DNA from: CAZTZL01 sp964617625
GTDB taxonomy: Bacteria > Zhuqueibacterota > QNDG01 > DSAB01
Assembly: GCA_964617625.1 (NCBI GenBank)
Contig: CAZTZL010000035.1
Coordinates: 1 to 33,470, forward strand
Length of the DNA: 33,470 nt
Reading direction: 5' to 3'
The position numbers and the translations under genes were made by a program. Position 1 is the stretch's first letter, and each line of letters starts with the position of its first letter. Of this stretch, positions 7,961 to 15,631 are shown one piece after another. The notes under the pieces were generated by a model, which searched no databases, had not been told where the DNA came from, and was given only the letters and a program-made list of their open reading frames with translations.

Positions 7961-8956
7961 ATGATTGTCGAAACGCGCGCATATGCCCGGGCCGGACTGC
8001 TCGGCAATCCTTCCGATGGTTATTTTGGAAAAACCATTTCCATCATCGTCCGGAATTTTGGCGCTCATGTTTCCCTGTACGAATCTCCCGAATTACACAT
8101 TGAACAGCAGGAAACAGACATCAATGTATTCCGGAATATCCACCATCTCGTCGAAACGATTCAGATGAACGGATATTACGGCGGCTCCCGCTTGGTCAAG
8201 GCTGCCATTAAAAAATTTAGCGAATACTGTGAACTGCATGGAACCCGTCTCCCTATAAAGAACTTCACAATTCGATACAGCTCATCCATACCGCGGCAGG
8301 TCGGTCTGGCCGGATCGAGTGCGATTGTGACCGCTAGCATGCGGGCATTAATGCAGTTTTACAACATTAAAATTCCTATTGAGATGCTCCCCACACTGGT
8401 GCTTTCCGCAGAAATCGATGAGCTGGGAATCAATGCAGGACTTCAGGACCGTGTCATTCAGGCCTATGAAGGCTGTGTGTATATGGATTTTGAAAAAAGA
8501 TATTATGAAGCACACAATCGCGGAAAATATGAACGGCTCGATCCTTCCCGCCTGCCCAATCTGTATATTGCCTATAAAACCGATTTAAGCAAAGTCTCAG
8601 GAAAAGTGCTTAATCCGATACGCACAAAATTTGATCAGGGTGACAAAAATGTCATTAAAATCCTGGACAGAATCGCAGCTATCGCCGAAGAAGGACGTGA
8701 AGCCATCCTGGAAAGAAATGCAAAGAAACTTTATCAGTTAATGAACGAAAATTTTGATTGCCGGTCAAAAATCGTTGATATCAGCAAGAACAACAAAGAA
8801 CTCATCGACACGGCACGCTCATGCGGTGCTTCGGCAAAATTTACGGGTTCTGGAGGTTCGATCATTGGAATCTATCAGGACGATACCATGTTAAAAAAAC
8901 TGGTTATCGAACTCACAAAAATAAATGCCAGAGTCATCAGACCATTTATCGTTTAA
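7961..8956 (+). CDS. GHMP-family sugar 1-kinase, homologous to plant glucuronokinase
   Basis: An ATP-dependent small-molecule kinase of 331 residues. GHMP features are GNPSDGYFGK near residues 15-24, the phosphate-binding loop PRQVGLAGSSAIVTAS (111-126), LGINAGLQDR (155-164, Asp163 a likely catalytic base), and the C-terminal KFTGSGGSI (293-301). As far as I can recall the Arabidopsis glucuronokinase sequence, the resemblance runs through the whole protein (GYYGG, IPRQ-GL-GSSAIV, AGLQDRV-Q-Y, AEEGR, KFTGSGG). It is closer than to galactokinase, NahK or mevalonate kinase. The likely reaction is phosphorylation of a free sugar or uronate at C1, plausibly glucuronate to glucuronate 1-phosphate. 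galU starts 9 bp after it, which supplies the next step to a UDP-sugar. ATG 7961 has no visible ribosome binding site; the gene begins 9 bases after the stop of the phosphorylase, so coupled translation is likely. Fold certain, substrate inferred. Confidence 0.8.
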   Translation: MIVETRAYARAGLLGNPSDGYFGKTISIIVRNFGAHVSLYESPELHIEQQETDINVFRNIHHLVETIQMNGYYGGSRLVKAAIKKFSEYCELHGTRLPIKNFTIRYSSSIPRQVGLAGSSAIVTASMRALMQFYNIKIPIEMLPTLVLSAEIDELGINAGLQDRVIQAYEGCVYMDFEKRYYEAHNRGKYERLDPSRLPNLYIAYKTDLSKVSGKVLNPIRTKFDQGDKNVIKILDRIAAIAEEGREAILERNAKKLYQLMNENFDCRSKIVDISKNNKELIDTARSCGASAKFTGSGGSIIGIYQDDTMLKKLVIELTKINARVIRPFIV

Positions 8957-8965
8957 GGAGATCCA

Positions 8966-9841
8966 ATGCAGATCGTAAGAAAAGCGGTTATTCCGGCAGC
9001 CGGATTGGGAACGCGTTTCCTGCCCGCTACAAAGGCCCAACCCAAGGAAATGCTGCCGATCATCGATACGCCCACCATTCAACTGGTAGTCCAGGAAGCT
9101 GTGGATTCGGGCATTGACGATATTTTGATTATTTCGGGAAAAGGCAAGCGGGCCATCGAGGATCATTTTGATCGAAATATTGAGTTGGAAACCCATTTAC
9201 AGGATAGACAGGACAGCGAACGATATAATGAAATCCGGCATCTGGCAGATATGGCCAACATTCATTTCATTCGTCAGAAAGAATTTAACGGCCTGGGTGA
9301 TGCAATCCAGTACGCCCGCCACCACGTGGGTGATGAACCATTTGCAGTTTTACTGGGAGACTGTATCATCGACTCGGTTATTCCCGCCACACAGCAGTTG
9401 ATCGATAACTATAATCAATACAGGCAAACCATTATCGGTGTCGAAGAAGTCGCTAAAGAAAATATTTCCCGCTACGGAATAGTCGGCGGAGAACGGTTGA
9501 GCGACCACATTATGCAGGTAAAGAAAATGATCGAAAAACCCTCTCCCAGAGAGGCCCCCTCCAACCTCGCTGTAGCCGGAAGATACATTCTCACACCGGA
9601 AATCTTCAAAGCTCTGGATCAAACTGCACGCGGAAAAGCCAATGAAATTCAGCTCACCGATGCACTCCGGATTTTAATGCACCATGAAAATATCATTGCT
9701 TATACGATCGAGGGCAAGCGGCATGATATCGGCAATCAATTGGATTTTATTAAGACGACGATTGAATATGCTTTGAAACGAAAAGAGTTTAAAAAACCGT
9801 TATTGACTTTTATGAAAAAAATCATTAAATCCAGTAAGTAA
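8966..9841 (+). CDS. galU: UTP--glucose-1-phosphate uridylyltransferase
   Basis: Forms UDP-glucose from UTP and glucose 1-phosphate. At 291 residues it has the standard GalU length. Visible are the nucleotide-binding loop AGLGTRFLPATKAQPKEMLPI (from residue 12), the substrate-side GLGDAIQYAR and LLGDCIID region, EKPSP and the C-terminal RHDIGNQLDF. ATG 8966 has TAAGGAGATCCA immediately upstream, a strong site. Position after a sugar 1-kinase and two phosphorylases is telling. Glucose 1-phosphate from cellobiose phosphorolysis is its normal substrate, and a uronate 1-phosphate from the kinase could be a second one if its specificity is relaxed. The motif set gives no evidence for or against relaxed specificity. 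Confidence 0.94.
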   Translation: MQIVRKAVIPAAGLGTRFLPATKAQPKEMLPIIDTPTIQLVVQEAVDSGIDDILIISGKGKRAIEDHFDRNIELETHLQDRQDSERYNEIRHLADMANIHFIRQKEFNGLGDAIQYARHHVGDEPFAVLLGDCIIDSVIPATQQLIDNYNQYRQTIIGVEEVAKENISRYGIVGGERLSDHIMQVKKMIEKPSPREAPSNLAVAGRYILTPEIFKALDQTARGKANEIQLTDALRILMHHENIIAYTIEGKRHDIGNQLDFIKTTIEYALKRKEFKKPLLTFMKKIIKSSK

Positions 9842-9853
9842 TCAGGAGTTTCA

Positions 9854-10825
9854 ATGAAGCGAACATTTATTTTTCTTTTTATTTCCGGCTTTCTGATATT
9901 CAATTGCCACCAGCAATCCCGCGTACACATACTGAAACTGGCCCATGCACTGGACATGACACATCCCGTTCACAAGGCCATGGTTTTCATGGCAGAAAGA
10001 TTGAAAGAAAAATCTAACGGTACCATGCGCATCGATATTTACCCCAGCGGACAGCTCGGTAATGAACGAGAATTGATTGAACTGCTTCAAATCGGCAGTT
10101 TGGCCATGACCAAGGTTTCCACGGCTCCCTTGGAGGCCTTTGTTCCCGAAATGCAGATTTTCGGCATTCCCTATTTATTCAGAAGCGATGAGCACCGATG
10201 GAAAGTGCTCAACAGTGACATCGGGAAACAAATTCTTTTGGGCGGCGAGGATTATTTCCTTCGGGGCATGTGTTATTACGATGCCGGCAGCCGAAGTTTT
10301 TATACCAAAGACAAACCCATATTGAAACCGGATGATTTAAATGGAATGAAAATCCGGGTTATGAAAAGCCTTACCTCTTTTAAAATGGTGCAGAGTCTCG
10401 GCGGTTCTCCCACACCGATTCCCTGGGGAGAATTGTATACTGCTCTCCAGCAGGGAGTGGTCGACGGTGCCGAAAACAATCCGCCGAGTTTTTATCTGTC
10501 CAAACATTACGAGGTATGCAAATACTACAGTCTAGATGAACACACAGCCATACCGGACATTCTATTGATGAGCACAGTCGTCTGGAACAGTTTAAGTCCG
10601 CAGAAACAGCAATGGCTTCAGGAAGCTGTGGATGAATCCGTGATTTACCAAAGAAAATTATGGAAAGAATCAGAGGAAGAAGCTTTGCGTGAAGTCCAAA
10701 AAGCAGGTGTGGAAGTAATCCATCCGGACAAAAAGCCATTTATAGACAGGGTACAACCCATGCATGAATCCTATAAAGGAACAGAAATATATCCGTTAAT
10801 CCAGCAAATCAAACAAATTGAATAA
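9854..10825 (+). CDS. TRAP transporter substrate-binding protein (DctP family), likely sugar-acid specific
   Basis: Extracytoplasmic receptor that captures a carboxylate ligand for the DctQM permease. A 323-residue protein with a short hydrophobic leader ending IFNC (Cys18), so probably a lipoprotein, although Asn at the -1 position is off the common lipobox. DctP features include KLAHALDMTHPVHKA, IDIYPSGQLGNERELIE, the block LNGMKIRVMKS whose Arg normally binds the ligand carboxylate, GGSPTPIPWGELYTALQQG and VDGAENNPPSFYLSKHYE. From memory this last region resembles uronate-binding members more than C4-dicarboxylate receptors; that is inference. CAGGAG lies 6-7 bases before ATG 9854. It follows galU by 12 bp and precedes the two membrane subunits in the usual P-Q-M order. 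Confidence 0.9.
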   Translation: MKRTFIFLFISGFLIFNCHQQSRVHILKLAHALDMTHPVHKAMVFMAERLKEKSNGTMRIDIYPSGQLGNERELIELLQIGSLAMTKVSTAPLEAFVPEMQIFGIPYLFRSDEHRWKVLNSDIGKQILLGGEDYFLRGMCYYDAGSRSFYTKDKPILKPDDLNGMKIRVMKSLTSFKMVQSLGGSPTPIPWGELYTALQQGVVDGAENNPPSFYLSKHYEVCKYYSLDEHTAIPDILLMSTVVWNSLSPQKQQWLQEAVDESVIYQRKLWKESEEEALREVQKAGVEVIHPDKKPFIDRVQPMHESYKGTEIYPLIQQIKQIE

Positions 10826-10878
10826 ATATTAATTTCTCCATCTATAAATAATATCATTCACACAAAAAGGTGATTCAG

Positions 10879-11391
10879 ATGAATATAATTATAAAATGGG
10901 TAAATAAAATTATTACCCACATTTTAATCGTTCTCATGGCAGCTATTGTACTGGATGTGAGCTGGCAGGTAATTACCCGTTTCATCCTGAAAAATCCGAG
11001 TTCGTATACCGAGGAATTGGCCGGATTCCTTCTGATCTGGATTGGCCTCCTCGGTGCCGCTTATGCGCTTTATACCCGATCTCATCTTGGAATCGATGTG
11101 CTGACATATAAACTCAAAGGAACGAAAAAACGGATTATTGAAGTACTTGTATATTCGATTGTACTGATTTTTGCTCTGTTCATTATGGTAATCGGCGGCA
11201 TAAAACTGGTCAGCCTGACTCTTGCTTTGAAACAAATCTCCCCCGCTTTAAACATTAAAATGGGGTATATCTATATAGTTCTTCCTTTTTCCGGTATCCT
11301 GATGATTTTATATTGTATCGGATTTATTGTGGATGCCATTCGTAATCCTTCCGAACAGGCATCCGGGCCTCAAATCAGTGCTCTGGATTGA
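10879..11391 (+). CDS. TRAP transporter small permease subunit (DctQ family)
   Basis: Four-helix membrane subunit that pairs with the DctM subunit. The 170-residue protein shows four hydrophobic segments (about residues 12-34, 50-68, 88-112 and 130-155). The DctQ signature region is DVSWQVITRFILKNPSSYTEELAGFLLIWIGLLGAA, with the conserved Arg and Glu. ATG 10879 is preceded by AAGGTGA with 5-base spacing and is preferred over the in-frame GTG at 10870. It lies 53 bp after the receptor gene and 48 bp before the large subunit. Confidence 0.9.
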   Translation: MNIIIKWVNKIITHILIVLMAAIVLDVSWQVITRFILKNPSSYTEELAGFLLIWIGLLGAAYALYTRSHLGIDVLTYKLKGTKKRIIEVLVYSIVLIFALFIMVIGGIKLVSLTLALKQISPALNIKMGYIYIVLPFSGILMILYCIGFIVDAIRNPSEQASGPQISALD

Positions 11392-11439
11392 TCGGATGGG
11401 AAATAATCTTATTACTTTTAAGATACAGGGAAAAATGTG

Positions 11440-12735
11440 ATGGAAATTTCTGCTTTGATACTTGTTGTCAGCTTTGTTATTCTGTTAGCTCTGAGCGTGC
11501 CTATCGCTATTGCCATCGGCATATCGACCATATTGACCATGCTTTTTACCATTGCACCGGGTCCGGCCATTACGACCGTGGCCCAGCAGATGGCTACGGG
11601 AATTAACAGCTTCGCTCTGCTGGCAATTCCATTTTTTATTCTTTCCGGTCAAATCATGGGACGTGGAGGCATTGCCCGCAGGCTTATCGACTTTGCAAAA
11701 GCATTGGTTGGAATGCTTCCGGGCGGCCTGGCCTATGTCAATGTACTGGCCTGTATGTTTTTCGGTGCTATTTCGGGATCAGCAGCGGCAGCTACTTCGG
11801 CCATCGGGGGCTTCATGATTCCCATGATGAATAAGGAAGGTTATGATAAAAACTTTAATACGGCCGTGACTGTGACCAGTGCAACCACGGGATTACTCAT
11901 TCCCCCAAGTAATATTCTGATTATCTATTCTCTGGCAAGCGGCGGTGTTTCTATTGCCGCTCTATTCATTGCCGGATATTTACCCGGCATTCTGGTCGGT
12001 CTGGGACTGATGTCAGTATGTGCCATTATTTCCGTGATAAAAAAATATCCGGTGGGCGAAAGAGTACTCTTTCTCGCTGGAATAAAAAAGTTCCTCGATG
12101 CGATTCCGAGCCTGCTGCTGGTGATCATTGTCATCGGTGGAATTCTTGCTGGATATTTCACTGCCACTGAAGCCAGCGCAGTGGCCGTAATCTATGCTCT
12201 GTTGCTTTCCGTGGTTTTCTACAGGGAGGTAAAGATCAGGGACTTGCCGCAAATCCTGTTAAAAACCGTCGAAACCACGGCCATCGTGATGCTTCTCATC
12301 GGTACGTCCAAGGCCATGTCGTGGATTCTTTCCTATGAAAATATTCCCCAGAATATCAGCGCAGCGCTGATCGGACTGACAAACAGCAAAGTCCTCATTC
12401 TTTTAATAATCAATATCATCCTTCTTATTGTGGGAACGTTTATGGATATGACACCTGCCGTTCTGATTTTCACACCTATATTTTTACCGATTGTGATACA
12501 GCTCGGCATAACGCCCCTCCATTTCGGCATTATCATGGTATTGAATCTCTGCATTGGATTGTGCACGCCTCCTGTGGGGTCCGTCCTGTTTCTCGGATGC
12601 AGCATCGGCAAGACCACCATCGCGGATATTACCAAAACCCTGCTTCCCTTTTTCTTAGCTATGATCATCGTTCTGATGCTGATCACATACATCCCGGGGA
12701 TCAGCCTGTTCTTGCCGAAACTATTTGGTTATTGA
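11440..12735 (+). CDS. TRAP transporter large permease subunit (DctM family)
   Basis: The transport-channel subunit, sodium-coupled in characterised systems, with roughly 11-13 predicted helices. The 431-residue length is typical. Recognisable are LLAIPFFILSGQIMGRGGIARRL, CMFFGAISGSAAAATSAIGGFMIP, ATTGLLIPPSNILIIYSLASGG and the late GLCTPPVGSVLFLGC, all standard DctM blocks. Start is ambiguous between GTG 11437 and ATG 11440; AGGGA upstream suits either. It is the last gene of the operon and ends 28 bp before a perfect hairpin terminator. Confidence 0.92.
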   Translation: MEISALILVVSFVILLALSVPIAIAIGISTILTMLFTIAPGPAITTVAQQMATGINSFALLAIPFFILSGQIMGRGGIARRLIDFAKALVGMLPGGLAYVNVLACMFFGAISGSAAAATSAIGGFMIPMMNKEGYDKNFNTAVTVTSATTGLLIPPSNILIIYSLASGGVSIAALFIAGYLPGILVGLGLMSVCAIISVIKKYPVGERVLFLAGIKKFLDAIPSLLLVIIVIGGILAGYFTATEASAVAVIYALLLSVVFYREVKIRDLPQILLKTVETTAIVMLLIGTSKAMSWILSYENIPQNISAALIGLTNSKVLILLIINIILLIVGTFMDMTPAVLIFTPIFLPIVIQLGITPLHFGIIMVLNLCIGLCTPPVGSVLFLGCSIGKTTIADITKTLLPFFLAMIIVLMLITYIPGISLFLPKLFGY

Positions 12736-12763
12736 TTTACTTAATTGGATTTCAGATTTTCCC

Positions 12764-12803
12764 AAAAATAAAGGCGTCCCACAATTAAGACGCCTTTATT
12801 TTT
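12764..12803. terminator. Bidirectional intrinsic terminator
   Basis: Perfect 15-bp inverted repeat: AAAAATAAAGGCGTC (12764-12778) and GACGCCTTTATTTTT (12789-12803), with a 10-base loop. GC-rich core with a T run on either strand. It sits between the convergent TRAP operon (plus) and the hydroxyacid dehydrogenase (minus), so it can end both transcripts. Confidence 0.93.
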
Positions 12804-12820
12804 TATAAACTAAAAATTAA

Positions 12821-13813
12821 TTACTTTTTCAGCACTTCAGGGTTCACACAGTTTTCCAGTATTTCTCCGTTGAAGAACTGAACGATATTCCGTGTTGCGA
12901 TCATGCCCATGTTCGTCCGGGTCTCAATCGTGGCAGAACCAATGTGTGGAAGAATAACCACATTATCCAGTTTTTTCAGATCCGGTTCCAGATCGGGTTC
13001 ATTTTCATAGACATCCAGACCGGCTCCCCAGATTTCTCTTTTTTGCAACGCTTTCACCAGCGCCTTTTCATCCACCACCGGCCCTCTGGAGGTATTAATC
13101 AATACCGCTTCCTTTTTCATGAGCTTGAATTCTTTCTCGCCAATGTAATGACGCGTGGAAGAATTCAAGGGAATATGCAAAGAGATAAAATCGGACTGTT
13201 TCAACAGAGTGGATTTATCGACAAATTTGGCGCCGGTTTCCTTTTCCAATTGGGGATTCGGCTTCGAACTGGTGTACAGAATGCGCATTCCAAATGCCTT
13301 CGTTTTTTTTGCGAAATTGGAACCGATACGGCCCGCGCCGACCACACCTACGGTCTTTCCGGTAATGTCCCTTCCCAAAAACAGGGTCGGTCCCCAGCTT
13401 TTAAATTTGCCTGAACGAGTAAAACGATCCGCTTCGACAATCCTTCTGGAAACTGCGAACAACAAGGCCCAGGCTAAATCGGATGTCGCATCATCCAAAA
13501 CGCCGGGTGTGTTTGTAATGGCAATGGAGCGTTTCGTGGCTGCTTCCACATCAATATTATTGTACCCAACTGCGTAGTTGGCAAAAATACGGCAGGACGG
13601 TCCAGCAGCATCCAAAACTTCTGAATTGATCGTATCCGTCAACATGCATATAACGCCGTCCCGGCCTTTGACTTTTTGGTTCAATTCATTCATTGAGAGA
13701 ATCCGATCTTCCGGATTGGCTTCAACCGCACAATATTTCTTTAAATAATCGGTAACCGTTTGCGGGATAACCCGTGTGATATAGATATTCGGTTTGCTCA
13801 ATTTTCTCTCCAT
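12821..13813 (-). CDS. D-isomer-specific 2-hydroxyacid dehydrogenase (glyoxylate/hydroxypyruvate reductase type)
   Basis: NAD(P)H-dependent interconversion of a 2-keto acid and a D-2-hydroxy acid; the closest recognisable group is glyoxylate/hydroxypyruvate reductase. About 330 residues. Features are the N-terminal PNIYITRVIP, the cofactor loop GVVGAGRIGSNFA, and the catalytic triad Arg (NTSRGPVVDE), Glu (YENEPDL) and His (LPHIGSAT), near residues 243, 272 and 290. Start is uncertain. ATG 13813 is used here, but a TTG at 13801 has GGAGA just upstream and would give a cleaner MSKPNIYITR start; a TTG at 13819 is also open. It is the last gene of the minus-strand run and shares the terminator at 12764-12803. 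Beside a sugar-acid locus it could reduce a uronate-derived keto acid, but this is speculative. Confidence 0.88.
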   Translation of the reverse strand: MERKLSKPNIYITRVIPQTVTDYLKKYCAVEANPEDRILSMNELNQKVKGRDGVICMLTDTINSEVLDAAGPSCRIFANYAVGYNNIDVEAATKRSIAITNTPGVLDDATSDLAWALLFAVSRRIVEADRFTRSGKFKSWGPTLFLGRDITGKTVGVVGAGRIGSNFAKKTKAFGMRILYTSSKPNPQLEKETGAKFVDKSTLLKQSDFISLHIPLNSSTRHYIGEKEFKLMKKEAVLINTSRGPVVDEKALVKALQKREIWGAGLDVYENEPDLEPDLKKLDNVVILPHIGSATIETRTNMGMIATRNIVQFFNGEILENCVNPEVLKK

Positions 13814-13834
13814 GGCCAAGAAAACAGTCCGTTA

Positions 13835-14179
13835 TTAACAGGTAATATGAAAAGCGGCGATAATACGATTGTCAGCCTCAATCAATCTATTGTATATTTT
13901 TACTGCTTCATCTGTACGTTCGGCATGCAGTGTGATCTCCTGTTTTTTCATATATCCTCTGATATCCTCCGCAATCCGCATGACTCCGAACTTTCCGGTT
14001 CCAATAACTACGGTTTTGGGATTTGCCTCTTTGATACTCTCTTGAATATCAACAAGCTGAAGAAGATGTCCTTTTTGTCTTCTCCAATTTTCCTGTACAC
14101 GATCCGGCAGAATGATCACATCGTTTGTATAAGAAACACGATCAATAATGATTTGGCCGAATTTGTATCCATTAATCAT
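13835..14179 (-). CDS. Mth938-domain (DUF498) protein
   Basis: A 114-residue single-domain protein with the Mth938/AAMDC-type pattern: MINGYKFGQIIIDR, VIILPDRVQENWRR, and the conserved core TVVIGTGKFGVMRI followed by helix ITLHAERTDEAVKIYN and a terminal IIAAFHITC. The biochemical role of the family is not established. I choose ATG 14179 rather than an upstream in-frame start. It matches the family N-terminus and overlaps the queH stop as ATGATTAA, so translation is probably coupled to queH. Confidence 0.78.
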   Translation of the reverse strand: MINGYKFGQIIIDRVSYTNDVIILPDRVQENWRRQKGHLLQLVDIQESIKEANPKTVVIGTGKFGVMRIAEDIRGYMKKQEITLHAERTDEAVKIYNRLIEADNRIIAAFHITC

Positions 14180-14747
14180 GACGTTTTTCTCTGTTTTTAC
14201 TTTCTCTCTGACTGAAAACACAGCCGCAGTAATGCTGACGGTACAATCCCTCTTCCCGGCTTATCTCACAACCAATTTTAAATCCGTCCTTCTTTTTAAA
14301 ATCAGCAGCATAAAATGGAACTCCATACTGTTTCTCAAGTTTTTTCCCGATTGCATTAATGATATCCGCTTTTTTGTGTGGACTGACTGACAGAGTCGTT
14401 GCGAAATAATCGAATCCGTTTTCGTTGGCAACTTGAACGGTTTTCAACAACCTGAACTCGTAACAGATTGCACATCGCTTTCCTCCTTCGGCTTCCTCTT
14501 CGAATCCTTTCACAGAATCAAACCATTGATCGACATCGTAATTATCGATGATCATTGGAATGCCCCACTTCTCCATCAACATTTTCATCTCAAAAAGCCG
14601 CTGTCTGTATTCTTTCTCCGGATGAATATTGGGATTATAAAAAAATGCGGTCACTTCAAACTCGTTTTGCAGCATTCGAATCGGATGCGTACTGCACGGC
14701 GCACAGCAGCAATGGAGAAGCATTTTATTCTTTTTGACTGAATTCAC
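14172..14747 (-). CDS. queH: Epoxyqueuosine reductase QueH
   Basis: Catalyses the last step of queuosine biosynthesis, reducing epoxyqueuosine in tRNA. The 191-residue protein has the QueH (DUF208) cysteine pattern: HCCCAPCSTHP at residues 12-22, PEKEYRQR, the central RCAICYEFRL and the C-terminal YCGCVFSQ. These cysteines hold the iron-sulfur and mononuclear metal site known for the family. It starts with GTG at 14747, overlapping the thiD stop by four bases (GTGA), which indicates coupled translation. No other queuosine gene is in the window. Confidence 0.93.
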   Translation of the reverse strand: MNSVKKNKMLLHCCCAPCSTHPIRMLQNEFEVTAFFYNPNIHPEKEYRQRLFEMKMLMEKWGIPMIIDNYDVDQWFDSVKGFEEEAEGGKRCAICYEFRLLKTVQVANENGFDYFATTLSVSPHKKADIINAIGKKLEKQYGVPFYAADFKKKDGFKIGCEISREEGLYRQHYCGCVFSQRESKNREKRHD

Positions 14748-15550
14748 GGATTTTGTTGTATGGATTGAATATCCACGAAATGATTCAGAGGACCGTGTCC
14801 TTTTCCAAGTGAAAACGCATATCGAATGGCTTCGGTGATAAACGATTTGGAAATTCGAACAGCTTCAATCATCGAATGCCCCTGTATAAGATTGGACAGA
14901 ATAGCAGCAGAATAAGTGCATCCGGTTCCGTGTGTGTTTCTCGAATTAATTCTTTCACTTGCAAATTTTGTAAAGGTTGTACCGTCAAATAAAATATCGA
15001 CAGCATGATTTCCCTGAGAATGCCCCCCTTTAATCAGAACGGCACGACCACCCATGTCCATGATTTTAATGGCTGCATCCTGAATATCCTCCTCCGTGCG
15101 AATCGGGATACCGGCCAGCAGTTCGGCTTCGGGTATGTTCGGCGTAACCAATGTGGACACAGGAATCATCTCCCTTTTAAATATTTCAACCGCGCTCGCT
15201 TCAAGAAGCTGATCTCCCCCTTTTGCAACCATCACAGGATCGACGATCACATGCGGGATGGAATTTTGCCTCAATTTGGATGCAACTGTCTGAACAATTC
15301 CTGCATCGTAAAGCATGCCGGTCTTTACGCCGTCGATACCGATATCTGTGAGGACCGCTTCAAATTGGAGTCCAACAAACTGAGGTTCCAGTCCGGCAAT
15401 ACCGTGTACCTTCACTGTATTCTGTGCTGTCACAGAAGTAATGACAGACATTCCATATACACCGAATGCTGAAAAAGTTTTCAAATCTGCCTGGACTCCG
15501 GCACCCCCTCCGGAATCCGATCCTGCAATGGTTAACGCTCTTCCAATCAT
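14744..15550 (-). CDS. thiD: Hydroxymethylpyrimidine/phosphomethylpyrimidine kinase
   Basis: Phosphorylates HMP and then HMP-phosphate for thiamine synthesis; cytoplasmic ribokinase-fold enzyme. Motifs include ALTIAGSDSGGGAGVQADLKTF at the N-terminus, VDPVMVAKGGDQLL, VTPNIPEAELL and the anion-hole NTHGTGCTYSAAI near the C-terminus. Three ATG codons run in tandem (15556, 15553, 15550). The AGGGG immediately before the first leaves workable spacing only for the third, so the protein begins MIGRALTIAG with 268 residues. First gene of the coupled thiD-queH-Mth938 trio. Confidence 0.94.
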   Translation of the reverse strand: MIGRALTIAGSDSGGGAGVQADLKTFSAFGVYGMSVITSVTAQNTVKVHGIAGLEPQFVGLQFEAVLTDIGIDGVKTGMLYDAGIVQTVASKLRQNSIPHVIVDPVMVAKGGDQLLEASAVEIFKREMIPVSTLVTPNIPEAELLAGIPIRTEEDIQDAAIKIMDMGGRAVLIKGGHSQGNHAVDILFDGTTFTKFASERINSRNTHGTGCTYSAAILSNLIQGHSMIEAVRISKSFITEAIRYAFSLGKGHGPLNHFVDIQSIQQNP

Positions 15551-15631
15551 CATCATCCCCTATTAACAATCCGATTATACATTGAAATGGAAAGCCTTGC
15601 AGAAAATATCTGGTACGTAATCACATTTCGA

